Counted from the stretch's first letter, positions 6,945 to 14,340 are shown. The stretch: 24,535 bases of DNA from CAZSWR01 sp964610885 (GCA_964610885.1 CAZSWR010000057.1:1-24535), one strand, 5' to 3'. Notes: generated by a model not told the origin, from the sequence alone. A program made the numbers and translations.

Positions 6945-7879
6945 TTTGTGTTGGAAATCAAGAAGGCGGCGTCCGTCGATGTTACGCGGAGGCAATAATT
7001 GTCCGTGGCGCGTATAACTTTCTTCTTCCCGCCATTTTCGCAATACGAATCGACTTCGGGTTTGCCCTCGCGTTGGAACGTGTAGCCATAGCTGGGATTG
7101 AACTCCGATCGTGCAGATTTCTCGTTCTTATCGACGTAGGCCAAGATTGCATTGTCGCCCCAGATATCCGTAAACAGCCTGCCATCGGTTGAATAGACTG
7201 CTTGGCCCACCTTGATTTCGGGAATCTCGGTCATTTCGGCGAGCATCGGCAGTGTCAGTTGGGCGCCGCGCAGGTATTTGAGCTTTTCGACGATTTTCGG
7301 ATGGTCCACCAATGCCTGCCAAGCCGTTTCGCCCAGCACCAAAGTGTTCGGATAGCGGCCGATGCGCGCCCTGACGGCTCTCATGCCCTGCTTGATGTGG
7401 CCGATCGGGTCGATGGAGAGTGCGTAGTCGTTCCAGGCCTCCGAAGCGGTCAGGACAAGTTTCATATCGTCGGAATAATTTGCAGCGGATTGCGCGATGT
7501 CTGCTGCTTCCTTTTCGCGTCCGAGCAAAATGATGTCCATTAGCTCTTTCGTAACGCGCTGCTCGATGCGGAAGAAATCGGGCGATTCCTCTTCCTCTAA
7601 GTAATCGACAGCCATTTCGATGTCTCGCTCTCGAGTCTCGAAATTGATTAGCGACAGGTCCGAAAGCGGAATCCTGTTGGAATCGGCGCCGGTCGCCCTG
7701 TCTGTGTTGCGGATGATGAAGGCTTCTTTGCCGAATACTGGTATCTTGCCCTTCAGCTTCGATACGCTGACGGACGGGAAAAGCGATTCGCCGACGAATC
7801 CAGAGTTGGAGTAGCCCTGAGCCACCGTCGAAAGTACCGGATCGACCATGCGAATGTCGTCCAAACGCGAATTTGCCAT
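6938..7879 (-). CDS. Major capsid protein (HK97-fold type)
   Basis: This 313-aa protein has a typical phage major-capsid layout. The N-terminal arm runs through GYSNSGFVGESLFPSVSV and K..KIPVFGKEAF. An E-loop/P-domain region follows (RDIEMAVDYLEEEESPDFF, then a long helix EQRVTKELMDIILLGREKEA). The later conserved A-domain-like section contains NTLVLGETAWQALVDHPKI and IPEIKVGQAVYST. The start has a strong AAGGAG Shine-Dalgarno. The gene lies between the protease/scaffold and decoration genes, the normal head-operon order, although a 343-bp gap with repeat family B separates it from the protease gene. The ORF is full length with no visible damage. The assignment to an HK97 fold follows from the family type and is not proven by sequence alone. 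Confidence 0.85.
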   Translation of the reverse strand: MANSRLDDIRMVDPVLSTVAQGYSNSGFVGESLFPSVSVSKLKGKIPVFGKEAFIIRNTDRATGADSNRIPLSDLSLINFETRERDIEMAVDYLEEEESPDFFRIEQRVTKELMDIILLGREKEAADIAQSAANYSDDMKLVLTASEAWNDYALSIDPIGHIKQGMRAVRARIGRYPNTLVLGETAWQALVDHPKIVEKLKYLRGAQLTLPMLAEMTEIPEIKVGQAVYSTDGRLFTDIWGDNAILAYVDKNEKSARSEFNPSYGYTFQREGKPEVDSYCENGGKKKVIRATDNYCLRVTSTDAAFLISNTNK

Positions 7880-7965
7880 AATTCACTCCTTGTTTGTTCG
7901 TGGAAAAATGAGTTCAGCTTTTTGTGAATATCAAGAGTTTACGCTCTGATTCGATATGTGAGGTC

Positions 7966-8132
7966 AATAACGCTTTGTATGGGTAGATGCCATTACACCA
8001 ATAAAGCAACAGTAGTTGAATGATAAAAATTTCAAACCACCCCTGAAACCCATTGCTACGCAAAGGATTTCTTTCCCTTCCTTGGTAAGGAGGGGATAAA
8101 AGGGTAGGTTTTAAATTCAAATAACTCGACCC
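7966..8132 (-). repeat. Interspersed repeat family B, copy 1 (intergenic gap 7880-8222)
   Basis: The gap between the protease/scaffold and capsid genes holds no convincing gene. It carries a repeat that recurs in inverted orientation at 13901-14104. Shared landmarks are TAACG.(T)TTGT..GGGTAGAT, an AACAGTAGT stretch, AACCACCCC.GAAACCCATTG, CTACGCAAAGGATTTCTTTC, a CCTTCCTT-GGT-AAGGAGGGG-type hairpin and AACTCGAC.CAC. Small frames across it (for example 7914-8195 on the - strand) are by-products of the repeat. A CAT TACC-type hairpin follows GGGTAGAT at the inner end. Confidence 0.85.
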
Positions 8133-8222
8133 ACATAAAACGATATAGAACCGATTTGTGTATGGTAATAGAATGAATAAATGAATGCTTGCCACGCGAA
8201 GCTCGTGGCGAGCCGAGGCGAA

Positions 8223-9335
8223 TCAGTAAAGCTCTCGGAAAGCCAGCGTGGCGGCCTCTTCGTAGCTCATCGCTGAGTTCGAGCGCAGCAAGTCTTTGGC
8301 CCGGGAATGTACCGCCCATCGAGCATCCGAAGAGTGGTCCGGTAGCTGCTCTCGCGCGATTTCGATTGGCGGCGCGGCGGAGAATTCGCCCAAGGGAAGC
8401 CGAGTGTGCGCCGAGCCGACGAACCTTTTCAAAAGAGCCGTTCCTGTTGGTTCCTGCTCGGAGAATTCCGAATTGGCACTGCTTTGGGATGAATCGTGGG
8501 CGTTAAGGATTTCCAGCAGGCAGCAAATATCTTCGATTTGCGCCGGAGTGTAGCGTTGGCCGCCGTTTTCGGATTTGATTGACTCGGCGAAGGATCGGAA
8601 TTCCTTCTTTCGTGCCTCCGATTCCATGGCTTGGATCGTGCGTTCCAGCTCGAGAATCTCTTGGCGTTTGACTTGGTTCGCCTGTTCCAATGCCTTGATT
8701 TTCTCGTCGCTGTCGGCAAGTTTTTGCCCCAGTTCCCGGATTTGGACTGTGAGCAATCGGCCAGTGTCGTGTTTTGCAGGTGTTTCCTTCGTGTGTGTCG
8801 GGATTTCTTCCCGCTCGCCTTCGCTTGGGGCAGCCTCGGCCGTTACTGCTATTGGTGGGGCAGTGGAGGCGTCTGCGGCGACGGATGAGGATGGGCGCGG
8901 TGCGGCTGGGCCACAATCGGGTTGGTGCTCGTATTCGGCGTACTCGCTGCCCGAGCGAAGGTTGGGACGGCGCAAGCCGCGAACAGCAGGAGCGGCCGCC
9001 CCGAGGAATCCGACGTGCCTGAGCATATTGTCGGGATAGAGCGATATTGAAACACTTGCGAAATTGCCATTTTGCACTTCGACGGCCAGGCTCGGATCGA
9101 TGCCTTTGAGTTTGGCCACGAGGAAATCTCCGCGGCGGGCCAGCCGTTCGACCCATCCGAGAGCCGGAGCATCGGCCTGCGGGTGGCCCTTGACGACGGG
9201 CGCCATGAAGGATTCGTCCTCTGAGACTTTTGAATTATACAGTTCGGCAATCGAGTCGAGCTGTTGGGCGGAATATTCTGCTTCGTTGCCTCGGCTGTCG
9301 GTTTGCTTGCCGGAGCGAAAAACTTCGATCCACAT
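8223..9335 (-). CDS. Mu I-like prohead protease with C-terminal scaffold region
   Basis: This 370-aa protein is started at 9335 (AAGGAAAG just upstream) rather than at the first in-frame codon 39 nt earlier. The N-terminal 120 residues match the Mu-like I-protein/phage head maturation protease type: NEAEYSAQQLDSIAELYN, then APVVKGHPQADAPALGWVERL, then GDFLVAKLKG and the FASVSISLYP strand. The GHP and S.SLYP motifs are the likely active-site surroundings. Residues about 150-185 are a P/A/S-rich linker. Residues about 200-255 are a strong coiled coil (LGQKLADSDEKIKALEQANQ onward), as expected of the scaffold part of protease-scaffold fusions. It is the first gene of the cassette, directly upstream of the capsid gene. 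Confidence 0.8.
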   Translation of the reverse strand: MWIEVFRSGKQTDSRGNEAEYSAQQLDSIAELYNSKVSEDESFMAPVVKGHPQADAPALGWVERLARRGDFLVAKLKGIDPSLAVEVQNGNFASVSISLYPDNMLRHVGFLGAAAPAVRGLRRPNLRSGSEYAEYEHQPDCGPAAPRPSSSVAADASTAPPIAVTAEAAPSEGEREEIPTHTKETPAKHDTGRLLTVQIRELGQKLADSDEKIKALEQANQVKRQEILELERTIQAMESEARKKEFRSFAESIKSENGGQRYTPAQIEDICCLLEILNAHDSSQSSANSEFSEQEPTGTALLKRFVGSAHTRLPLGEFSAAPPIEIAREQLPDHSSDARWAVHSRAKDLLRSNSAMSYEEAATLAFRELY

Positions 9336-9589
9336 AATACTTTCCTTGCTAATATTTGAAAATGATTCAAACAACTATTGCAAAACTATGCCCAAGCGCA
9401 AGGAGCGGCAAGGAAAGGGTTTTTAAAGAGTTTCTGAGAGTTTTGCGGAGGGGGAGGCAATGGTTTTATTTGCATAGGAAATTGGAAAGTGGTAAATTGT
9501 AGTATTATTTTCATCATTTATGCTCACAGTGTGGTGCTAAATTGCATCCAGAAGCAATAAAAGAAGTTTTCAAAAATGCAGGAGTTACA

Positions 9590-10102
9590 ATGCAACTTAT
9601 CGAACATAGGCTGATAATTGAGAAAAATCCAGCAGCCTACACGCAAGATTTAGAAAATGACAGATTGGCCAAAACACTTATCAATCATATCAAACCTGAT
9701 TTCAAAGGTGTCCGTTTTGATTCAAATAAAACAGAATTGTTGATGCAGTGTATTCGATTGATTTTTGAAACACAAGATAATCGTCCGTTTTTTCACGTCG
9801 AAGGCACGGAACTTCCCTTGTGCTGGAATCGGCCAAGCGATTGGGATATAAACTATATAAAATACGAATGGGGCCACTTGCTTTCGCGGAATCAGAATCC
9901 AGATAATCCTAACGCAATTATTGAGAATCTCGGGCTTTACTCTGCCAGGTGCAATCAGCATATTCAGAGCAGTATGAATATTCAGGAATTAATGGTGTAT
10001 GGTGGGTTAATTGCACAACGCATTTCCAACGTTCTAACTAAGAGGCGTGTTCTCTTTGCCTCGGAAGATTGGAATCAGACTATTGATAGAATCAAAAGCT
10101 AA
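9590..10102 (+). CDS. HNH-like nuclease candidate, AT-rich accessory gene
   Basis: The ATG at 9590 has AGGAG 5 nt upstream, giving 170 aa. A TTG start at 9542 would give 186 aa. The C-terminal half has an HNH-like arrangement: YEWGHLL with a His, followed about 20 residues later by IIENLGLYSARCNQHIQSS, matching the pattern H...N-L...CN-x-H. HNH enzymes cut DNA and are common as orphan restriction or homing-type enzymes. No methyltransferase gene is nearby. Base composition is clearly more AT-rich than the flanking genes, and the codon style differs, suggesting acquisition. The frame remains open upstream to 9503 and encodes CSQCGAKL, a zinc-knuckle-like string, without an ATG/GTG/TTG before 9542. 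The gene may therefore be 5'-truncated. The nuclease assignment is tentative. Confidence 0.55.
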   Translation: MQLIEHRLIIEKNPAAYTQDLENDRLAKTLINHIKPDFKGVRFDSNKTELLMQCIRLIFETQDNRPFFHVEGTELPLCWNRPSDWDINYIKYEWGHLLSRNQNPDNPNAIIENLGLYSARCNQHIQSSMNIQELMVYGGLIAQRISNVLTKRRVLFASEDWNQTIDRIKS

Positions 10103-10132
10103 GCATACATACTATCGTTATTGCTGGTTCTA

Positions 10133-10713
10133 TAACATTTTGTATGGGTACCGAACAAAATTTCAATATAATCTTGCCAGTATAAGTCGGAATTAACAAT
10201 ACCGCGCGAGCGGTTAAATTGTGGTAGAAGTATGTTTTTTTTAGATGTACAACCTCGTAGAGGTTGAATTTTCAGGTTTATTGATGTATGCAGGATTAGT
10301 AGTGTTCAATCTGTGATGAACTCCTTCGATAAGCACTTTGTGAAATAAGTAACTAGCGGAAACAAGAGGGATTTCCCGAATATACGGGAACGATAAAAGC
10401 ACCCGAATCCAAGTTGTCAAAGGAATAATTTAATCCCTAAGGGATATCAAAGAGCCAATAGCTTCGATACCTACCATAATTTAATCGCTACGCGATATTC
10501 TAAGAAACACTAACGGAGATTGAGCAATCAACAACCCACACAAAACAGCGAAGAGCCGAATCAGCTTTAACTCTATATCGCAAGAATTCAAATATTAAGC
10601 ACCTACCAAGAAAACATTATTCCCGGATATTTATTAACAAGTAAATATCTTCTTGATTATTAAGTAAATAACAGTTAAATTGCTTGTCTGTATTTTTGTA
10701 TTTTGAAAGAATT
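10133..10713. repeat. Intergenic region with a cluster of REP-like mini-palindromes
   Basis: No gene is visible in this roughly 580-bp stretch. It holds a partial end of repeat family B (TAACATTTTGTATGGGTA, 10133-10150) and at least four short hairpins of one design: ACCGC-GCGA-GCGGT (10201-10214), CAACCTC-GTA-GAGGTTG (10250-10266), ATCCC-TAA-GGGAT (10433-10445) and ATCGC-TAC-GCGAT (10484-10496). Read in a common orientation they are flanked by TTTAA or TTCAA on one side and TAT or TGT on the other. A further palindrome, TTCCCG-AATATA-CGGGAA, is at 10373-10390. These are REP-like elements between the nuclease-like gene and rsmI. Confidence 0.75.
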
Positions 10714-12405
10714 ATGAACTTGAATCCAAATCCCGAGCAAACCGATGCCACAGTCTCTGGCAAAGGGATACTATACGTGGTTTCCACGCCCATCGGAAAC
10801 AACGAAGACATTACTGCCCGCGCAGTGCGTATGCTTCGCAATTGCGACCTCGTCGTCTGCGAGGAAGCAAAAGAAGGCGCCCAGCTCCTACGCCAAAACA
10901 ATCTGACGAAACCCATTGAGACACTCAACGAGCAAAATGAGGTGGAAAAATCCATCGAAATTCTCTCGCTCCTGAAGACAGGCAAAAGCATTGCCCTGGT
11001 TTCCGATTGCGGCACTCCCGTCTTTGCCGATCCCGGGCTGACGCTCGTACAAATGGCAATTCAAAACAAAATCACAGTCGTCCCCGTGCCCGGCGCCTCC
11101 AGCATTATGGCCGGACTCGTGGCGAGCGGATTCACGACGAACCAATTCCTCTATGGCGGCTTCCTCAATCGCGAACGCTCGATCCGTATCGAAGAACTCG
11201 TGGCGCTCTCCCGCGAGAGACGTACAGTCATTATTCTCGAAACGCCATACAGGCTGATGCCCATACTCGAAGCTGCGGCCCAGGTGATGCCAGACCGCAA
11301 TGCCTACATCGGTTGCAACCTGACCCTTCCGTTCGAAACGCACCACTATGGGACATTCTCCGAGCTGCTGGAACGATTCTCGGAAATGAAATTCAAAGGC
11401 GAATTCATCATCGTATTCGAGGGCGCTAACGCAACCGACGCCGACAGAGAAATTCCTGTTTATATCGAACGTGGCGAATACAGATCCAAAGGCCCGCGCC
11501 GCTACGATGACCATCGCGGCTCCCGCTTTGACGACCGGCCGAGAAAGAAATACTCAGACCGCTCGCCCAGATACTTCGATGAGGCGGAAGACGACGCTGA
11601 ACATGGCAAATCCGAAAATTCAGACGAAACCGCTGATACCGATGATGCAAATATCTTTGAAATGGGCGAAGACGTAACAGACAAATATACAGATTCAAGC
11701 GAAAAACGCCATGACCGCCGCGAGGGTGGCTTTAACCGCGATCGCTGCGAAGGTGGCTTCAACCGCGACCGCCGTGAAGGTGGCTTCAATCGTGACCGCC
11801 GCGAGGGTGGCTTCAATCGTGATCGCCGTGAGGGTGGCTTCAATCGTGACCGCAATGAAGGTGGCTTCAACCGCGATCGTCGCGAGGGTGGCTTCAATCG
11901 CGACCGCAACGAAGGCGGCTTCAATCGTGATCGTCGCGAAGGCGGCTTTAACCGTGATCGCAACGAGGGTGGATTTAACAAAGGTGGTTTCAACCGCGAC
12001 CGCAACGAAGGTGGCTTCAACCGCGATCGTAAAGAAGGTGGCTTCAATCGCGACCGTCGCGAAGGCGGATTTAACAAAGGTGGCTTTAACCGTGACCGCA
12101 ACGAAGGTGGCTTCAATCGTGATCGTCGCGAAGGTGGGTTCAACCGCGATCGCCGAGAGGGCGGGTTCAACCGCGATCGCCGAGAGGGCGGATTCGAGAA
12201 AAAGAATTTTGAGCACGGAGACTCCGAATCCGGAACCGTGTTTGGGCGCGAAGCTCGCGAAGGCGGATTCGGCAGGAAACCATTCGGTGGTGGCAAGGGT
12301 GGATTCAGCAAAGGTGGCTTCAATAAGGGCGGCTTTGGCAAGAAGCCATTCGGCGGCGGCAAGGGCGGATTCAAGGGCAAAGGCAAACCCAGAAAAGACT
12401 GGTAA
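10714..12405 (+). CDS. rsmI: RsmI (16S rRNA C1402 2'-O-methyltransferase) with long GGFNRDR-repeat tail
   Basis: Residues 17-236 are an RsmI tetrapyrrole-methylase-fold domain, which methylates the ribose of C1402 in 16S rRNA. Motifs are ILYVVSTPIGNNEDIT (19-34), ALVSDCGTPVFADPG (94-108), VPVPGASS (123-130), FLYGGFLNRE (145-154) and ETPYR (176-180). The usual EDTR is replaced by EEAK (50-53). Normal RsmI ends here at roughly 230-290 aa. This protein runs to 563 aa with a basic region, an acidic linker (about 288-330), sixteen GGFNRDR heptads in a nonapeptide register (336 to about 490), and a GGF/GGK-rich basic end. The tail resembles RGG/FG disordered RNA-binding regions. The start at 10714 follows a GAAAG; the frame is open 30 nt further upstream. 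recF follows 23 bp later. Confidence 0.9.
   Translation: MNLNPNPEQTDATVSGKGILYVVSTPIGNNEDITARAVRMLRNCDLVVCEEAKEGAQLLRQNNLTKPIETLNEQNEVEKSIEILSLLKTGKSIALVSDCGTPVFADPGLTLVQMAIQNKITVVPVPGASSIMAGLVASGFTTNQFLYGGFLNRERSIRIEELVALSRERRTVIILETPYRLMPILEAAAQVMPDRNAYIGCNLTLPFETHHYGTFSELLERFSEMKFKGEFIIVFEGANATDADREIPVYIERGEYRSKGPRRYDDHRGSRFDDRPRKKYSDRSPRYFDEAEDDAEHGKSENSDETADTDDANIFEMGEDVTDKYTDSSEKRHDRREGGFNRDRCEGGFNRDRREGGFNRDRREGGFNRDRREGGFNRDRNEGGFNRDRREGGFNRDRNEGGFNRDRREGGFNRDRNEGGFNKGGFNRDRNEGGFNRDRKEGGFNRDRREGGFNKGGFNRDRNEGGFNRDRREGGFNRDRREGGFNRDRREGGFEKKNFEHGDSESGTVFGREAREGGFGRKPFGGGKGGFSKGGFNKGGFGKKPFGGGKGGFKGKGKPRKDW
11719..12190 (+). repeat. 27-bp coding tandem repeat array in rsmI
   Basis: The nucleotide array encodes REGGFNRDR/NEGGFNRDR units of 27 bp, with two extra GGFNK insertions that shift the phase by 15 bp. 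Third positions vary between units (GGTGGC, GGCGGC, CGCGAC, CGTGAT), so the copies are old enough to have diverged synonymously while the peptide has been kept. The 27-bp period, a multiple of three, creates long spurious ORFs on both strands. Confidence 0.95.
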
Positions 12406-12428
12406 CGACATTTGGGGGCTGATGAATT

Positions 12429-13571
12429 ATGATAATCAACGAGCTTAACGTTGTGAACATCAGGAACCATGCCGCTACCGAACTTAGGTTCAGTCCCCGC
12501 ATCAACGTTCTCTGTGGGAATAATGGTGCGGGGAAGACAAGCCTGCTCGAAGCAATTTCGATCTGCGGGCTGACGAAGAGTTTCCTCCCCGTTGCCGATA
12601 CCGGAATCGTCCGTAAGGGCCAAAACAACTATCAAATAGCGCTTCGGGCCGAAAATTCGCTTGGAGTGCCGTACTCCGTTTCCATCAAATGCTTCCTCGG
12701 CACCAGGAAACAAATCGCCAATTCATTTGCTGACCACAATACGGTGAAGGACATCATCGGGCAGTTGCCGCTGGTGATACTTTCGCCTGATTACAAATCC
12801 ATAACTTTCGGTTCGCCGGAGGAGCGTCGCAGCTTTATCGACAGCGTGCTCTGCCAGACGAGCAAGATTTTCCTCGAGGAATTGCTGAAATTCCGCAAAG
12901 CACTCAAGCAGCGCAATAACTTATTGAACACCTTCAAAATCAACAAGACTCAGGATTTCTCGCTCTTGGAGCCTTGGACGGATATGCTCATCGGCTTGGG
13001 TGCGTCGATTATCCACAGGCGGGCGAAATTCGTTTCGGAACTGGTTCCGTATTTCCGCGAGCACTATGCCGAGCTTTCCGCCGGGCGCGAAGAGGTCGAT
13101 TTGATGTACTTGGCCAACCATTTGCCCGAGTCCGAGCCGGCCGAGAAATTCACAAAAGAGCAGATTCAGGATTCGCTTGCCGTGAAGCACTCGCTCGTCC
13201 GTATGGACGAATTGCGCCGCGGAACGACCCTTTTCGGTCCGCAAAAGGACGAGTTGCGCATCGGAATCAACGGAGGCACGGCCAAGGAATACGCTTCGCA
13301 GGGCCAACACAAATCGCTATTAATTGCGCTGAAATTTGCCGAGTTTTTCTATATGAAAGACAGAAGGAACGAAATACCTGTCGTGCTTTTGGACGATATT
13401 TTTTCCGAATTAGACCGCGCCCGTTCGTCGAAAGTGCTCGAAATGCTTTCTCGGCAATCGGCGCAAACATTCATCACCGTAACGGATTCGGATACGCTAA
13501 AAGAAATCTTGCCAATCGGCGAAGAAAAAGCTATATTTGAAATTCGTGACGGACAAATAATAGGCAATTGA
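12429..13571 (+). CDS. recF: DNA replication and repair protein RecF
   Basis: This 380-aa protein (normal RecF is about 360-380 aa) is an SMC/ABC-like ATPase that helps load RecA at gapped DNA with RecO and RecR. The N-terminal Walker A is GNNGAGKTSLLEAI (residues about 30-43). The ABC signature-like YASQGQHKSLLIALKFAEF and the Walker B VLLDDIFSELD lie in the last third, with the D-loop directly after. GGGGG lies upstream of the ATG at 12429. It follows rsmI by 23 bp, and the DUF721 gene starts 2 bp after its stop, so the three are likely one transcript. No dnaN or gyrB is adjacent here, unlike in many bacteria. Confidence 0.95.
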   Translation: MIINELNVVNIRNHAATELRFSPRINVLCGNNGAGKTSLLEAISICGLTKSFLPVADTGIVRKGQNNYQIALRAENSLGVPYSVSIKCFLGTRKQIANSFADHNTVKDIIGQLPLVILSPDYKSITFGSPEERRSFIDSVLCQTSKIFLEELLKFRKALKQRNNLLNTFKINKTQDFSLLEPWTDMLIGLGASIIHRRAKFVSELVPYFREHYAELSAGREEVDLMYLANHLPESEPAEKFTKEQIQDSLAVKHSLVRMDELRRGTTLFGPQKDELRIGINGGTAKEYASQGQHKSLLIALKFAEFFYMKDRRNEIPVVLLDDIFSELDRARSSKVLEMLSRQSAQTFITVTDSDTLKEILPIGEEKAIFEIRDGQIIGN

Positions 13572-13573
13572 CA

Positions 13574-13870
13574 ATGGGCTTTTTCAATCGAAAACCGAAG
13601 TCGCTCGGCGATATGATAGCAAATGCAATCGGCGAATACGGGCTGGCAGAAAAAGTCTTGCTCGCAAGAATCGCCCAGGAATGGCCGCAAATCGCTACCG
13701 AAACCGTCGCCAAACACGTCCGTGTGATGAAATTGGAAAATGGAACTCTGCACCTTTCGGCCGAAAGCCCCGTCTGGAAACAAGAAGTCTTCATGCGCCG
13801 CGACAAACTCGCCTCGGCAATCAACGACTTCCTGAACGAATCGCGCATCAAACAAATCATCGTTCACTGA
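13574..13870 (+). CDS. DUF721 (DciA-like) protein
   Basis: This 98-aa protein has the DUF721 pattern: SLGDMIANAIGEYGLAEKV, then ARIAQEWPQI and a K...VMKLENGTLHLSAESPVWKQE beta-hairpin, ending in INDFLNESRIKQIIV. DUF721 includes DciA, a helicase-loading factor, and members are repeatedly found right after recF, as here. The ATG at 13574 is used. A TTG at 13568 overlaps the recF stop and would add two residues. Expression is probably coupled to recF. Its downstream side is the repeat-rich region before comEC. Confidence 0.85.
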   Translation: MGFFNRKPKSLGDMIANAIGEYGLAEKVLLARIAQEWPQIATETVAKHVRVMKLENGTLHLSAESPVWKQEVFMRRDKLASAINDFLNESRIKQIIVH

Positions 13871-13900
13871 GCATCTGTTGAAATGTTTTTTAAGTTCTGT

Positions 13901-14104
13901 GTCGTATTAGGTGAGTCGAGTTTTATTAATTAAAAACCTCCCCTTTTGTCCCCTCCTTGCCAAGCAGGGGAAAGAAATCCTTTGCGTAGCAATGGGTTTC
14001 TGGGGTGGTTAGTAGCTCATGCGCGAGATGAGTATTTTCCAGATTAAACTACTACTGTTTTATATGAGTGTGGGAATCTACCCGCACAATACGTTAGTGA
14101 ATCA
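13901..14104 (+). repeat. Interspersed repeat family B, copy 2
   Basis: This is the inverted counterpart of 7966-8132. GAAAGAAATCCTTTGCGTAG, CAATGGGTTTC.GGGGTGGTT, AACTACTACTG and ATCTACCCGCACAATACGTTA correspond, reverse-complemented, to the phage-cassette copy. A CCCCTCCTTGCCAAGCAGGGG-type hairpin (about 13950-13970) pairs imperfectly, as does its counterpart in copy 1. A GTGTGGG-AATCTA-CCCGCAC hairpin lies near the right end. It occupies most of the intergenic region after the DUF721 gene. Confidence 0.85.
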
Positions 14105-14176
14105 TAAAATATTAACGAACAGTGGAGCTTTCACTTTTCAGCTGAATCTAATCCCGCTCCTCGTTTCCTTATCAAT

Positions 14177-14340
14177 TTGTATAACCATAAATTGTTCATT
14201 TGAATCTTGATATATTTGCTATACCCTCATCCCCGGCCCTTCTCCCGGCGGGAGAAGGGAGTAAGAAAAGGTGCTTTGTTGGAAGTCCCTTGTCGCCCTT
14301 TGGGAGAAAGGGATTTAGGGTCTTTCTAACGCACAATTTG
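14177..14340 (+). repeat. Interspersed repeat family A, copy 2
   Basis: This copy is in the same orientation as 5919-6085 and matches it from AAATTGTTCATT through the CCCTTCTCCCG-GCGGGAGAAGGG hairpin and the CCCTTTGGGAGAAAGGG hairpin to TTTAGGGT and TTTCTAACG. It lies just upstream of comEC and immediately after repeat B, so families A and B are neighbours both here and, more loosely, in the phage cassette. It probably forms two adjacent RNA hairpins in any transcript. Confidence 0.85.

Larger units (their letters stand above)
1332..9335 (-). mobile_element. Mu-like head and lysis gene cassette (prophage remnant or domesticated particle)
   Basis: Eleven minus-strand genes run without interruption by other genes. 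They encode an I-like protease/scaffold, major capsid, decoration-like protein, DUF1320, holin-like and endolysin-like proteins, an unknown, a fibre, a 91-aa protein, a spanin-like protein and a DUF935 portal. The DUF935/DUF1320/I-like set is typical of Mu-like phages. No terminase, F-type minor head, sheath, tube, tape measure, baseplate, transposase, integrase or repressor gene lies in or beside it. The left edge is the terminator at 1279-1317. The right edge is within 9336-9589, before an opposite-strand gene. No target-site duplication could be identified by eye. Two intergenic gaps inside it (5856-6097 and 7880-8222) carry chromosomal repeat families, consistent with past deletions there. 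Confidence 0.8.

Noticed and set aside
7914..8195. Minus-strand frame of 93 codons in the gap between capsid and protease genes
   Set aside because: It is formed by repeat family B, which recurs outside the phage region without preserving this frame.
1368..9426. Plus-strand frames across the phage cassette
   Set aside because: They overlap minus-strand genes with family motifs and good ribosome-binding sites, and their translations are low-complexity shadows.
9542..9589. TTG start for the HNH-like gene
   Set aside because: The ATG at 9590 has AGGAG at ideal spacing, while the TTG has no Shine-Dalgarno. The longer frame is kept only as a possible truncated ancestor.
11719..12190. CRISPR-like periodic repeat
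   Set aside because: The units are contiguous with no spacers, lie in frame inside rsmI and encode a conserved nonapeptide.
11502..12713. Long minus-strand frame (about 400 codons) rich in LKPPSRRSR repeats
   Set aside because: It is the antisense reading of the 27-bp rsmI repeat, which keeps all frames open. It overlaps both rsmI and recF, which have clear family motifs.
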